DNA of 64,000 nt, from positions 62,001 to 126,000 of the forward strand of contig NZ_MTHB01000278.1 in NCBI RefSeq assembly GCF_002220365.1, written 5' to 3'. The position numbers and the translations under genes are program-made. Every line of letters starts with the position of its first letter. Position 1 is the first letter of the stretch. Source of the stretch: Caballeronia sordidicola. Its GTDB lineage: Bacteria; Pseudomonadota; Gammaproteobacteria; Burkholderiales; Burkholderiaceae. Below are positions 51,150-60,892 of this stretch, piece by piece. The notes under the pieces are model-generated. The model was not told the origin of the DNA, did not search any database, and saw only the letters and a program-made list of their open reading frames with translations.

Positions 51150-52019
51150 TCAATGCTGCGACTGCCCGCTTTCCGGCTGCATCAACGTCTGAAACGGCGG
51201 CGCTGACGTATCGGGTTCCGCGCGCAGCTCGCTGCCTGTCACGCGCGGCACATTCGATACCGTTTCGCGCGCCCGCAGCGGCACATTGGCAGGATCGGCC
51301 CAGGTCGGATTCGGAATCTCCCCGAAGATCTGCCGCAGGCGTTCGCCCCAGGTGCGATGAATCATCTGGAAATAGTGGTTGTCGTTATCGATCGTGGAGA
51401 ACCGCGTAACCTGCAACGCGTCCTTCTCATATACGAGCAGATCGAGCGGCAATCCCACAGATAAATTGGACCGCAGCGTGGAGTCCATGGACACCAGCGC
51501 ACATTTCGCCACTTCGTCCAGCGGCGTTGACGGCGTGACGACGCGATCGATGATCGGCTTGCCGTACTTCGATTCACCGATCTGGAAATACGGGCTGACC
51601 TGCGACGACTCCACGAAGTTACCTGCCGAGTAAATCATGAACAGGCGGGTATTCGCTCCACGGATCTGGCCGCCGAGAATGAAGCTGCAATTGAAGTCAA
51701 CGCTGAATTCCGCGAGCGTAGCAGCATCTCGCCGATGCACCTCGCGCACTGCATCGCCCACCAGCCGTGCCGCTTCCGCCATGGTGGCTACGTTATACAG
51801 CGTGGGTTTGTCTTCGGGCGCCGGTTCCGACAGCAGTTGCATGACTGCCTGCGTCAGGGCGAGGTTACCCGCTGCGAGGAGCACGAGGACGCGGTCGCCG
51901 GGCTGCTCGAAGACCGCCATCTTGCGGGCCGCGCTCACATGGTCGACCCCGGCATTCGTGCGGGTGTCAGACAGGAACACCAGTCCTTCGTCAACGCGCA
52001 TTGCCACGCAATAAGTCAT
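51150..52019 (-). CDS. Anbu proteasome-type peptidase
   Basis: ATG 52019 gives MTYCVAMRVDEGLVFLSDTR. Upstream codons look non-coding, and a nucleophilic Thr2 directly after Met is required in Anbu. The 289-residue protein shows the Ntn-hydrolase core: SDTRTNAGVDHVSAARKMAVFE with the Asp and Lys of the active site, and VLLAAGNLALTQAVM and CSFILGGQIRG strands. YSAGNFVESS and VDYNCALVSMDSTLRSNLSVG-like segments follow. Anbu is an ancestral relative of HslV and the proteasome beta subunit, forming large rings with unclear peptidase function. It is the last gene of the conserved cluster ATP-grasp, alpha-E, transglutaminase, Anbu. A 236-base gap separates it from the transglutaminase gene. Confidence 0.9.
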   Translation of the reverse strand: MTYCVAMRVDEGLVFLSDTRTNAGVDHVSAARKMAVFEQPGDRVLVLLAAGNLALTQAVMQLLSEPAPEDKPTLYNVATMAEAARLVGDAVREVHRRDAATLAEFSVDFNCSFILGGQIRGANTRLFMIYSAGNFVESSQVSPYFQIGESKYGKPIIDRVVTPSTPLDEVAKCALVSMDSTLRSNLSVGLPLDLLVYEKDALQVTRFSTIDNDNHYFQMIHRTWGERLRQIFGEIPNPTWADPANVPLRARETVSNVPRVTGSELRAEPDTSAPPFQTLMQPESGQSQH

Positions 52020-52255
52020 GCGTCCAATTCCTGAAAGAAGCAAATAGGTATTGTAATCGGGTAATCGCCCGGATCGGGCTGATTGCGGGGACTCGTGGCC
52101 AAGCAACCTCACCCGGCCAACGCGCCGCCTCCCGTCATCAGGTCAAGGTGCGTCAAATCAGACCCCGCCACCTCACCTTTTAATAGTTATCGGCAGATGG
52201 GGGCGCGCCTTGAATGTGCCGGTGCTGGCGGAACACAAGCGCCGCGACGCGTCAC

Positions 52256-53053
52256 TCACTGGTCCGCCGTAGCCTGCACCGAAACGTCCACGCTCATGCG
52301 CTCTTCCTTGCCGCCCACGCGTGAACCGCGCACGGGCGCGGCCGCTTCATAGTCGCGTGCAACCGCGAGGCGGCAGTACCGGCCGCTGGCGAACGCGGCA
52401 TGGGTGACGTCCACCGACACCCATCCGTCGTCGAGCCACACGTCCACCCACGCGTGGCTCGCAGCGTGCGGGACATCGCCCGGATCGATGTAACCGCTCA
52501 CATAGCGCGCTGGCAGGCCCCGGGCGCGGCAACACGCCAACATGATGTGAGCGTGATCCTGGCACACGCCGTTACCGAGTTGCAGCGCCTGAGCAGCGGT
52601 GCTCGTGACCTCGGTTACGCCCGCCTTGAACTGCACCCTTGCTTCGATATTTTCCGCCAGCGCAATCAGCGCCGACGGTGAATCGAGCTTGGGTACCGAA
52701 TTCGCGAGTTCGCGGATCACTGCGTCCGGCTCGGTCAGCGCGGTCGCGCATGTGTAATGCTGGAGTGGAATCCGGCCGGGACCGTCGTTGAGGCGGCCGC
52801 CGTCGAGCAACGTGGTTTCCACCTGACCGGTCACGGAAAGATGGATCTCCATATGCGGTTTCGTCAGCACCAGCGTATGCAGCGTGTTGGCGTAGGCGTC
52901 GCGGGTGACGTCGAGCTTGCCCACTGTGTCGATATTCCAGCGCCGCACCATCTGCGCCGACCCGTTGGCGGGGGTCATGCGCAGTTGCTGGATGGAGTAC
53001 TGCACGGGCACGGCGTAACGGTAGCTTGTGTGATGACGAATGGTCAGAAGCAT
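52256..53053 (-). CDS. transglutaminase-like cysteine peptidase/ligase of the Anbu cluster
   Basis: A 265-residue protein. Residues 1-90 form the bacterial transglutaminase-like N-terminal domain (LTIRHHTSYRYAVPVQYSIQQLRMTP). The catalytic core follows with LQLGNGVCQDHAHIMLACCRARGLPARYVSGY (nucleophilic Cys), HAWVDVWLDDGW (His) and SVDVTHA (Asp). Family members are papain-fold enzymes that form or break isopeptide bonds. It lies 34 bases after the alpha-E gene, with the same orientation, and belongs to the Anbu cluster. The substrate is unknown. A peptide product of the ATP-grasp/alpha-E pair is a reasonable hypothesis. Confidence 0.9.
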   Translation of the reverse strand: MLLTIRHHTSYRYAVPVQYSIQQLRMTPANGSAQMVRRWNIDTVGKLDVTRDAYANTLHTLVLTKPHMEIHLSVTGQVETTLLDGGRLNDGPGRIPLQHYTCATALTEPDAVIRELANSVPKLDSPSALIALAENIEARVQFKAGVTEVTSTAAQALQLGNGVCQDHAHIMLACCRARGLPARYVSGYIDPGDVPHAASHAWVDVWLDDGWVSVDVTHAAFASGRYCRLAVARDYEAAAPVRGSRVGGKEERMSVDVSVQATADQ

Positions 53054-53087
53054 GATGGTTTCCAGGACGGATGCGGGACGGACGCGT

Positions 53088-54044
53088 TCAGGCGAGAGGC
53101 AACATGAGGAAGGTGCGCATCACGCGAACACCGAGCTCATCGACCCGTTTCAGGAATTGCGTCAGATAGGCGTGCACTCCGGTTTCAAGAATCTGGCGGA
53201 TATCCATGTACAGCACGTCCGCGCGCAGCTTGCCGGCGAAACGTTCACACTCGTTCGAGCCGCTGGTGCGCAGCTTGTCGAGCGTCGCGCAGACTCCATC
53301 CAGCGACGCCAGCAACGAGCGTGGCATCTGCGAGTTGAGGATAAGCAGTTCCACTACCCGCGATGGCGTCACGACATCGCGATACACCTTCCGGTAGATT
53401 TCCAGCGCGGACACCGAACTCAATATCGAGGTCCAGTAGTAGAAGTCTTCCAGTTGACGCGCGGCTTCACGCGAGTTCGGTTCGGCATCGGCGAAACGCA
53501 CGTCCAGGATCCGCGCCGTGTTGTCCGCGCGTTCCAGATACATGCCGAGCTGGATGAACCAGAACGCGTCGTCCTGAAGCGCGGTGCCGACCATCACGCC
53601 GCGACACAGATTCGAGCGGTACTTGACCCATTCGAACAGCATGTCGGGACTTTTTTCGAGTTCGTCCGCAGCCAGTTTTTCGCCGAATTCGAGCCACGTG
53701 AAATTGATGGTCTCCCACGCTTCCGTGGTCAGTGTCCCGCGTACGGCACGCGCGTTTTCGCGGGCCGCGTGCAGGCAGGAAATGATGCTCGACGGATTGC
53801 CGGTGTCGGCGACCATGAAGTGCAGCATGTCTTCGCGGGAATCCGAGCCCGGGAAACTCTCCTCGAATTTTGATTCGAGTTCCGAAATACGCAGTACCGA
53901 ACGTTGTGCGCGCGCGGCCTGCTCCGGCGTCTGCGGCAGCAGCATGCCCTTCAGGTTGATATCGAGCATGCGAGCGGTATTTTCCGCACGCTCCATGTAG
54001 CGAGCCATCCAGAAAAGGTGATCGGCTGTGCGGCTTAGCATCAT
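53088..54044 (-). CDS. alpha-E domain-containing protein
   Basis: A 318-residue, almost wholly helical protein. MMLSRTADHLFWMARYMERAENTARMLDINLKGML begins the alpha-E (DUF403) domain; LGMYLERADNTARILDVRF is the second copy of the helical repeat. SEANAR-like RENARAVRGTLTTEAWETINFTW is the usual middle motif. The biochemical function is unknown, but it always accompanies the circularly permuted ATP-grasp protein. It follows that gene after 78 bases and precedes the transglutaminase gene by 34 bases. Motif conservation makes the family call secure. Confidence 0.92.
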   Translation of the reverse strand: MMLSRTADHLFWMARYMERAENTARMLDINLKGMLLPQTPEQAARAQRSVLRISELESKFEESFPGSDSREDMLHFMVADTGNPSSIISCLHAARENARAVRGTLTTEAWETINFTWLEFGEKLAADELEKSPDMLFEWVKYRSNLCRGVMVGTALQDDAFWFIQLGMYLERADNTARILDVRFADAEPNSREAARQLEDFYYWTSILSSVSALEIYRKVYRDVVTPSRVVELLILNSQMPRSLLASLDGVCATLDKLRTSGSNECERFAGKLRADVLYMDIRQILETGVHAYLTQFLKRVDELGVRVMRTFLMLPLA

Positions 54045-54122
54045 GATGGCGTTCCGTTGTTGTGTGGCGCGCTCGGGCGCAGCGCTTGAAAACGCGCCCG
54101 TGCGAACAATCCCTGTGGGTGC

Positions 54123-55529
54123 TTAGTCCACCATCCAGGTGTCTTTCGTGCCGCCGCCCTGCGACGAATTCACGACCAGAGAACCCTCCTTCAACGCCAC
54201 GCGAGTCAGGCCGCCGGCGGCCATCGTCACTTCTTTACCCGACAGCACGAACGGCCGCAAGTCGATATGGCGCGGCGCAATACCCGATTCAACGAAGGTT
54301 GGGCATGCGGAGAGCGCCAAAGTAGGCTGTGCGATATATCCATCCGGCCGCGCGATCAGGCGTTCGCGGAACGCCTCGATTTCGGCTTTCGTCGATGCCG
54401 GCCCGACCAACATGCCGTAACCGCCCGCGCCGTGAACCTCCTTCACGACGAGCTCTGGCAGATGCGCGAGCGTGTAGGCGAGATCGTCAGGCTTGCGGCA
54501 CTGGAATGTGGGCACGTTGTTCAGGATCGGCGTTTCGCCGAGGTAGAACTCGATCATGTCCGGGACGAACGGATAAATGGATTTATCGTCGGCGATACCC
54601 GTGCCCATCGCGTTGGCCAACGCCACGCGGCCCGCGCGATACGACGTCAGCAAGCCCGGCACGCCAAGCGCCGAGTCCGTGCGAAACGCGAGCGGGTCCA
54701 TGAAGTCATCATCCAGCCGCCGGTAGATCACATCGACGCGTTTAGGCCCTTGCGTCGTGCGCATGAACACGTAGTTTTCATCGACGAAGAGATCCTTGCC
54801 CTCGACCAGCTCCACGCCCATTTGCTGCGCGAGGAACGAGTGCTCGAAGTACGCCGAGTTGTACATGCCGGGCGTGAGCACCACCACGTTGGGGTCATCC
54901 ACCCCGGCCGGGGCGATCGAGCGCAACGTTTCGAGCAGCAGATCCGGATAATGCGCAACCGGCGCAATGCGGTTCTGCACGAACAATTCGGGGAAGAGCC
55001 GCATCATCATCTTGCGGTTTTCGAGCATGTACGACACGCCCGAAGGCACCCGGAGATTGTCTTCGAGTACGTAGAACTCCCCCGCATCTCCCGCGCGCAC
55101 CACGTCCACGCCGGCGACGTGCGCGTAGACGTCAAGCGGCACGGCCACGCCTTGCATCTCGGGGCGGTATTGGGCGTTCGTATACACCTGTTCGGCGGGA
55201 ATCTTTCCCGCCCGGACGATGTCGTGATCGTGATAGACGTCGCGAATGAACATGTTCAGCGCGCGGACCCGCTGTCGGAGACCGGCTTCAAGCTTGCGCC
55301 ATTCATCGCCGGGGATGATGCGCGGAATCATGTCGAAGGGAATCAGGCGCTCGGTGCCCGACAGATCGCCGTTCACGGCAAACGTGATGCCAACACGCCT
55401 GAACAGCAGATCGGCTTCCGCGCGCTTGCGTGCGATGGTTTCGGGGCTCTGAGTAGAAAGCCACCGGGAGAAACGTGCGTAGTGCGCCCGCACGGTTTCC
55501 TCGTGACGCATTTCGTCGTAGATCTGCAT
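54123..55529 (-). CDS. circularly permuted type 2 ATP-grasp protein
   Basis: ATG 55529 follows AGGA by seven bases and matches the common start MQIYDEMRHEETVRAHYARF; 27 in-frame upstream codons are excluded. The 468-residue protein has GTERLIPFDMIPRIIPGDEW, RALNMFIRDVYHDHDIVRAG, FYVLEDNLRVPSGVSYMLENR, VDVIYRRLDDDFMDPLAF and the ATP-binding KEVHGAGGYGMLVGP with KEVTMAAGGLTRVAL. These are hallmarks of the DUF404/DUF407 circularly permuted ATP-grasp family, which is predicted to ligate carboxylates to amines. It is the first gene of the Anbu cluster and should set its expression. The true ligation partners remain unknown. Confidence 0.92.
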   Translation of the reverse strand: MQIYDEMRHEETVRAHYARFSRWLSTQSPETIARKRAEADLLFRRVGITFAVNGDLSGTERLIPFDMIPRIIPGDEWRKLEAGLRQRVRALNMFIRDVYHDHDIVRAGKIPAEQVYTNAQYRPEMQGVAVPLDVYAHVAGVDVVRAGDAGEFYVLEDNLRVPSGVSYMLENRKMMMRLFPELFVQNRIAPVAHYPDLLLETLRSIAPAGVDDPNVVVLTPGMYNSAYFEHSFLAQQMGVELVEGKDLFVDENYVFMRTTQGPKRVDVIYRRLDDDFMDPLAFRTDSALGVPGLLTSYRAGRVALANAMGTGIADDKSIYPFVPDMIEFYLGETPILNNVPTFQCRKPDDLAYTLAHLPELVVKEVHGAGGYGMLVGPASTKAEIEAFRERLIARPDGYIAQPTLALSACPTFVESGIAPRHIDLRPFVLSGKEVTMAAGGLTRVALKEGSLVVNSSQGGGTKDTWMVD

Positions 55530-55895
55530 CTTGCGTCCTTTTTTAATCGCGGCCTCGTGCCGCCTGTGCGTGGGAATACCGGCTCGATATCGCTCTTCAA
55601 GCTGGGCCACGCCTGTCCGACGCTTCGGTAGTTTCAGTATCTACAATTAAGCAACAGGCGTGCCATTTTTTCTACTACTTGTTTTTACTCATTGTTTTGG
55701 CGGGTTAAGTGGAAGTTTGCTTCAAATTAGTGCGCAGGGGTGAGCGGCGGTGGTTGTCGACGATGAGAAGATGCCCGATTTTGGTGCGCCGAGGCGTGTT
55801 CGCCCACGTCCGGTGGACATGGAGCGCCGATCAGAACGGGTGTCGGATTGCGGATTTAATGTCTGCGGCCTGCTGGTGTCAGCTGTCTTTTCCCT
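55530..55895. other. upstream region of the Anbu cluster
   Basis: The 366-base gap lies between the end of the efflux operon and the ATP-grasp start on the same strand. An AT-rich tract at about 55640-55710 is the likely promoter. No terminator for the efflux operon was recognised. Confidence 0.45.
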
Positions 55896-57431
55896 TTAAC
55901 TGTCCGCCGCCTCCGGCGCCCCCTGCCATCCGCCTCCCAGCGCCTTATATACAGCGATCAAATCCGTTGTCACGCTCACCGTCGATTGCGCCAGCTGTTC
56001 TCGCGCCCCGGCCAACTGCCGCTCCGCATCCAGAACGGTGATAAAACTCACGAGCCCCTTCCGGTAACTATCGGTTGCTAGCTGCAAACTGATCCGGTTA
56101 GCCTCGACCGTGCGCGTCAGCGCCTCGCGCCGGTCCTGATCCGTCCGGTACGACACAAGGGCGTTATCCACGTCTTGCAGCGCCTTGAGCACCGTCGAGC
56201 GATATTGCAGCGCCGCCTGCCCCGCCTGCGCCTTCGCTATCCGCACGTTCGCCCGCAACGCGCCACCTTCGAAGATCGGCAGCGAAATACTCGGACCCGC
56301 AGTCCAGAACAAACTCGACCAGTGCGCCAGATATTTCGCCTGCGTCGCGCGTGTACCAATGGTGCCCGTCAGCGATACGTCCGGGTACATCTGCGCCACC
56401 GCCACACCAATCTCAGCGGTCGCCGCATGCAAATCACTTTCCGCACGACGAATGTCAGGGCGCCGCCGTGCCAGCGTGGACGGCAAACCAACCGGCACAC
56501 TGGGTGGCACCGGCGGCACCGCTCCCGGTGCCTCCAACTCCTCATCCAGCGCCCCCGGCGCACTCCCGGTCAACACAGCGAGGCCATTCATCGCCTGCGC
56601 GATTTGTGCATCGAATTGCGGTAGCTGGGCCTGCAGCGACCCCACCTGCGCAGTCGCGCTCTCCACGTCGCTCTGGCTCGTCAACCCCACCCGCGCCTGC
56701 TCACGGGTCAGGTCAAGGATCTGCTGTTCCGAATCGATCTCAGCCAGCGTGATCCGCTTAAGCAGTTGCGCCCCGCGCAGTTGCGAATAGGTCTGCGCAA
56801 CCTCCGCTTCAAGCGAAACAAGCGCGTCGTTACGATTCTCTATAGCAGACTCTGTTTGCGCATTCGCCGACTCCACCGAGCGCCGCACCCGCCCGAACAG
56901 ATCGAGTTCCCATGAGGCATCGAAGCCATCCTGGAAGAGGCTCACCGGCGCCGTCAAGGAATTCAGGGCACCGGTCACACTCGCACTGTTGGGGCCAAGC
57001 GCATTGACCTTGTCATACACGCCCTGTGATTGCAGCAAGCCTTTCAGGCCCAGTTGCTCACGCTTGTAGCTCGCGTTCGCGCTAAGTTGCGGCAACCCCT
57101 GAGCCCCCGATACCACCGCTTGTTCGCGAGCCGCAGCAATGCGCAGCACCGCACTCTTCAAATCCAGATTGCCCGCCGCCGCACGGTCGACCAGCGAGTC
57201 CAGCGTGGTGTCGTTGAACTGCCGCCACCAGCGAGGATCGGGATCCGCATTGGTAGCCACCAGCGAAGGCATGCTCGCATGGGGAAAACGCATGTCGTCG
57301 GGCGGGTTCTGCACGCGCTGCAGATCGTGCCAGTTGTCCGGCGCCTGGGCGTCGGGCGGCGTGAAATCCGGGCCGACCGAACACGCGCCGGCGAGCATCG
57401 AAAACAGCAGGGGAATCAAGCGCTTGCTCAT
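55896..57431 (-). CDS. outer-membrane efflux lipoprotein, NodT/OprM family
   Basis: A 511-residue TolC-type channel. The N-terminus MSKRLIPLLFSMLAGACSVGPDF has a signal peptide with lipobox LAGAC, so the mature protein is a lipoprotein. The two outer-membrane-factor repeats follow, with WRQFNDTTLDSLVDRAAAGNLDLKSAVLRIAAAREQ at about 75-110 and FNAQIAQAMNGLAVLTGSAPG-like segments; AEIGVAVAQMYPDVSLTGTIG marks the second repeat. It forms the outer channel of a tripartite pump. It starts one base after the EmrB-like stop codon, in the operon emrA-emrB-channel. Confidence 0.93.
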   Translation of the reverse strand: MSKRLIPLLFSMLAGACSVGPDFTPPDAQAPDNWHDLQRVQNPPDDMRFPHASMPSLVATNADPDPRWWRQFNDTTLDSLVDRAAAGNLDLKSAVLRIAAAREQAVVSGAQGLPQLSANASYKREQLGLKGLLQSQGVYDKVNALGPNSASVTGALNSLTAPVSLFQDGFDASWELDLFGRVRRSVESANAQTESAIENRNDALVSLEAEVAQTYSQLRGAQLLKRITLAEIDSEQQILDLTREQARVGLTSQSDVESATAQVGSLQAQLPQFDAQIAQAMNGLAVLTGSAPGALDEELEAPGAVPPVPPSVPVGLPSTLARRRPDIRRAESDLHAATAEIGVAVAQMYPDVSLTGTIGTRATQAKYLAHWSSLFWTAGPSISLPIFEGGALRANVRIAKAQAGQAALQYRSTVLKALQDVDNALVSYRTDQDRREALTRTVEANRISLQLATDSYRKGLVSFITVLDAERQLAGAREQLAQSTVSVTTDLIAVYKALGGGWQGAPEAADS

Positions 57432-57432
57432 C

Positions 57433-59001
57433 TCAATGCCCTCCCCCGCCGCCCGAGGCTTTCACCGGAGAAAAGAAAAAGGTGATCGGCACGAAGCACA
57501 ACGCAAAGATCGCCACCGCACCGAACACGTCAAGGTAGGCCAGGATCGTGGACTGCGATATGTATTGCTTGTACATCAGGCCGGTCGCCGTGGTCATGGC
57601 CTGCTGCATGGTCTGGCCCATGTCCATCAACGTGTGCGTGAGACGTTGTATCGAGTCATTGTAGTTCGGGTTCAACGGCGTCATATGCACGGCCATGTGC
57701 GCCATGTTCGCCTGCGTGCGCTCGACAATCGAGGCGGTCGCAAGCGAAATTCCAATCGATCCCGCCACGTTGCGGAACATGGTGAACAGCGCGGAAGCGT
57801 CCGCATTCTCCGATGTCTTCAGTGTCAGATAAGCCAGCGTGGTGATCGGTACGAACAGGAACGCAATGGCGATGGATTGCGAACTCCGCATGATGGTCAG
57901 CGTCTTGAAGTCGATGTTCGGCACCAAGTGATGCGTATAAAACAACGCACATGCCATGAGGAAAAAACCAAAACCGACCAGGAAGCGGGTTTGTATGATC
58001 GGCATCAGCTTGCTCACCACCGGAATGATGGCCACGATCATCATCGCGCCGGGTGACAGCACCAGTCCCGCGAGCGTCGCGGTATAACCCAGTTGCTGCT
58101 GGGCCAGTTGAGGCACAAGCACTGCGCTTCCGTACAGGATCGTTGCAAAACCCGCCATGCATATCGAACCCAGCGCGAAATTCCTGTCCTTCAATACGCG
58201 CAGGTCGACCACGGGTTTCTTCGCGTAAAGCAACCAGAAGATCGCGCCGACGATGCCGATCGCCGACAGAATCGCGAAGGTCATGATGAAACCGGACTTG
58301 AACCAGTCATCGTCCTCACCGCGATCGAGGAACACTTGCAGGCAGCCCAAACCCAGTGCAATCAAACCAATGCCGATGTAATCGAGGCCCAGTTCCTTGC
58401 GATCCTTTTTCTGCTCCCACGGCGGGTCTTCAACAAACTGCATTACGGCAATGGTCGTGATCACGCCGATCGGCACATTGATCAGGAACACCCAGCGCCA
58501 TGTGAGGTTGTCGGTAATCCAGCCGCCGAGCGTCGGGCCGATCACCGGCGCTACCACGATCGCCACGGCCGAAATAGAGAACGCGCGGCTGCGTTGTTCG
58601 GGCGGAAAGGTATCCAGGATGATGGACTGCTGGTTCGGTTGCAAACCGCCGCCGAAAAAGCCCTGCAAGATCCGGAACACAATCAGTTGCCAAAGGTCTG
58701 TGGCGAGGCCACATAACAGCGAGCACACCGTGAACGCGCCAATGCAGATCAGGAAATAGCGCTTACGTCCCAGTAGTTTCGAGAGAAACGCGGAGATGGG
58801 AAGCACGATGCCATTCGCCACCAGATACGCGGTCAGCGTCCAGGTGGCTTCGTCGTAGCTCGCGGACATCGCGCCAGAAATATGCGGCAACGCAACGTTC
58901 ACAATGGTCGTATCGAGCACTTCCATGAACGCCGCGAGCGTGACCACGACCGCGATCAGCCAGGGGTTGGACTTCGGTTTCCATCCGGCATGGTCGCTCA
59001 T
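57433..59001 (-). CDS. emrB: DHA2-family multidrug efflux MFS pump, EmrB-like
   Basis: A 522-residue protein with fourteen membrane helices. VVTLAAFMEVLDTTIVNVALPHISGAM is the DHA2 helix-1 motif C region. FLSKLLGRKRYFLICIGAF is the loop motif, and QGFFGGGLQPNQQSIILDTFPPEQRSRAF and GWITDNLTWRWVFLINVPIGV are EmrB signatures. It exports hydrophobic compounds with proton antiport and works with EmrA and a TolC-like channel. Its start overlaps the EmrA stop by four bases (58998-59001), a sign of translational coupling. The drug range cannot be read from sequence. Confidence 0.93.
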   Translation of the reverse strand: MSDHAGWKPKSNPWLIAVVVTLAAFMEVLDTTIVNVALPHISGAMSASYDEATWTLTAYLVANGIVLPISAFLSKLLGRKRYFLICIGAFTVCSLLCGLATDLWQLIVFRILQGFFGGGLQPNQQSIILDTFPPEQRSRAFSISAVAIVVAPVIGPTLGGWITDNLTWRWVFLINVPIGVITTIAVMQFVEDPPWEQKKDRKELGLDYIGIGLIALGLGCLQVFLDRGEDDDWFKSGFIMTFAILSAIGIVGAIFWLLYAKKPVVDLRVLKDRNFALGSICMAGFATILYGSAVLVPQLAQQQLGYTATLAGLVLSPGAMMIVAIIPVVSKLMPIIQTRFLVGFGFFLMACALFYTHHLVPNIDFKTLTIMRSSQSIAIAFLFVPITTLAYLTLKTSENADASALFTMFRNVAGSIGISLATASIVERTQANMAHMAVHMTPLNPNYNDSIQRLTHTLMDMGQTMQQAMTTATGLMYKQYISQSTILAYLDVFGAVAIFALCFVPITFFFSPVKASGGGGGH

Positions 59002-60182
59002 TTCAACATCACCTTCGGAACCACGGAGAGTCCGAGCGGCAGCGCAAGGTCGGGCTGCAATCCGCTATCGATAAGAATCTTCACTGGCACACGCTGCACG
59101 ATCTTCACGAAGTTGCCCGTCGCATTCTCAGCGGGGAAAGCCGAAAAGCGCGAACCGCTGCCAAGCTGGATACTGTCCACGTGGCCGTGCAATTTCAGGT
59201 TCGGATAAGCATCGACGGATACATCCACCGAATCACCCGGGCGCATGCGCTCGAGCTGCGACTCCTTGAAGTTGGCCGTGACCCAGACAGTGGTGGTCAC
59301 CAGTGAAAAAATCGACGTGCCCGCTTGCAGGAAAGTGCCGTACTGCACGTTGCGTTTGGTAACCCAGCCGTCCGCGGGCGCGCGCAGTTCCGTATAAGAC
59401 AGGTTCAACGCGGCCGCTTCCACCTGCGCCTCGGCCTGTTCAACCTGCTGCCGGCGTTCCTCCACCGTGGCCTGCGCCTGGCTGATTTGCTGTGGCACGA
59501 GGCTCGCGGTTTTCACCTGCGCCTGTGCCTGCGCGACGTTGGCCAGCGCGCTTTTTTGCTGGGCCGTTGCAGTGTCGATGTTTTGTTGCGATGTCGCCCG
59601 GACGTCGACGGTGCGCTGCCGCTCGTACGCCGCGCGGGTCTGCGTCAGGTTCGCTTGCGCGCTTTGTTCCTGGGCCTTCGCCTGGGTCAACTGCGCTGGA
59701 TATTGCACGCGGGCAATATCCAGTTGCACTTGAGCCGCATTGAGTTGTGCCTTCGCCAAACCAAGTTGGGCGTTTGCCTGATCCAGTTGAGCCTGATAGT
59801 CGCGCGGATCGATCTTGATCAGCAGATCGTCCTTGTGGACGAACTTGTTGTCACCCAGGTTCATGACCACGACGTAGCCCGAGACCTTGGGCGCGATCGT
59901 CACGGCATCGCCGTCGGTGTACGCGTCGTCCGTACTGACCTGATTACGGGTCGCGAACCACCAGATCAAACCACCCACGATCAGCAGCACCACAACGACT
60001 GCCAGGATGATCAGCGGCTTTTTACCCGGGCCTTTCTTCTGCCCGTTCGATTTGTCATTGGACTTGCTATTGGACTCGTCCTGGCCGCCGTTTTTATCGC
60101 TATCGTTTTTTTGCCCGCCGCGGTTTGAATCTTCCCCGGCCTTGTCTTCGTCATGGTCAGGTCGTGCGTCTTGATCTGGCAT
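58998..60182 (-). CDS. emrA: HlyD/EmrA-family membrane-fusion protein
   Basis: ATG 60182 is preceded by AGAGG at seven bases, and is favoured over a GTG five codons upstream. The 394-residue adaptor starts with a very polar cytoplasmic region (residues 1-52, rich in Asp, Asn, Lys, Ser), then a single membrane helix (IILAVVVVLLIVGGLIWWFA). The lipoyl/barrel halves flank a long coiled-coil hairpin of Ala, Gln and Glu repeats (about 145-235, AQLDQANAQLGLAKAQLNAAQ). It links EmrB to the outer channel. No regulator gene adjoins the operon. Confidence 0.92.
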   Translation of the reverse strand: MPDQDARPDHDEDKAGEDSNRGGQKNDSDKNGGQDESNSKSNDKSNGQKKGPGKKPLIILAVVVVLLIVGGLIWWFATRNQVSTDDAYTDGDAVTIAPKVSGYVVVMNLGDNKFVHKDDLLIKIDPRDYQAQLDQANAQLGLAKAQLNAAQVQLDIARVQYPAQLTQAKAQEQSAQANLTQTRAAYERQRTVDVRATSQQNIDTATAQQKSALANVAQAQAQVKTASLVPQQISQAQATVEERRQQVEQAEAQVEAAALNLSYTELRAPADGWVTKRNVQYGTFLQAGTSIFSLVTTTVWVTANFKESQLERMRPGDSVDVSVDAYPNLKLHGHVDSIQLGSGSRFSAFPAENATGNFVKIVQRVPVKILIDSGLQPDLALPLGLSVVPKVMLK

Positions 60183-60892
60183 CAGGCCCTCTCTCACTCA
60201 TTGAAACGCGGAATGACACAGGTGTCTGGCCACTCCCCAGGTCGCAGGTCGACAGAACGGGAATCTCTTGCTGTTGAACTTTCCTTCTTCTATTCACGCA
60301 ACGGTTCAGCGTAAGGGCACAGCTTAAGCAAACCACGTGCCGTCGTTACCGGGCGATGGGTAAGTCGCTTTCAGTTCGTTTTCAGAGGGTTATGTTCCCT
60401 ACCGGAGAAATTGATCTCAGCCTGGCGGTTCAAGCGTCGTTATTGCGTTGTTCACGTTTTGGCGCAAGAGCCGTGCGTTTCACACCTTCTATGCTCGGCT
60501 GAACTCGCGCTCTCACCGCGCTCGTTCCAAGTAAATAGCCCGCGTAAATGTGACATGGACAGCGCGTTCCTACCCGCGCTTTTTCTTCGAAGGATCGCGT
60601 TGTGCGCGGCCAGAGAATCTCATCGCTTCACGATGTCGTGCCACGACTTCCCGGCGAAACCAACTGCTTCGCTCGACAACGCGAATTTCATCGTCACTCA
60701 GAACTCGAAGCGCATCTGCAATCCGGGCTGCGCGGACTTCGTTCGAACGTCGCTGTCATCAATCCCGCATCCGAAGAAGAAGAAGAAGGCAAAAAAATGG
60801 CCGGTTTCCTCGCGGAAACCGGCCATTTTTTTTCGACTACGGTTCGCCTCTACTCCTGCGCTGCCATAGTCCTTCGATGCTGTTCCGTCAGC
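60183..60892. other. intergenic with a strong terminator
   Basis: A 710-base gap upstream of the efflux operon and downstream of the HU gene. It contains the hairpin at 60791-60833. A longer plus-strand frame (60411-60869) crosses that hairpin and is not accepted. The first ~150 bases should hold the efflux promoter, but no operator was found. Confidence 0.5.
60791..60833. terminator. bidirectional intrinsic terminator after the HU gene
   Basis: A 19-base arm (60791-60809) is exactly complementary to 60814-60832 around the loop TCGC, with A-runs and T-runs at the two ends. It works in either direction and terminates the HU gene 60 bases downstream of its stop. Confidence 0.9.

Noticed and set aside
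54267..55631. A plus-strand open frame of about 450 codons opposite the ATP-grasp gene
   Set aside because: Antisense shadow with His/Arg-rich low-complexity translation; the minus-strand ATP-grasp gene explains the region.
60411..60869. A plus-strand frame of about 150 codons between the efflux operon and the HU gene
   Set aside because: It reads through the strong terminator hairpin, has no ribosome binding site, and its Lys run comes from the A-rich flank of that hairpin.
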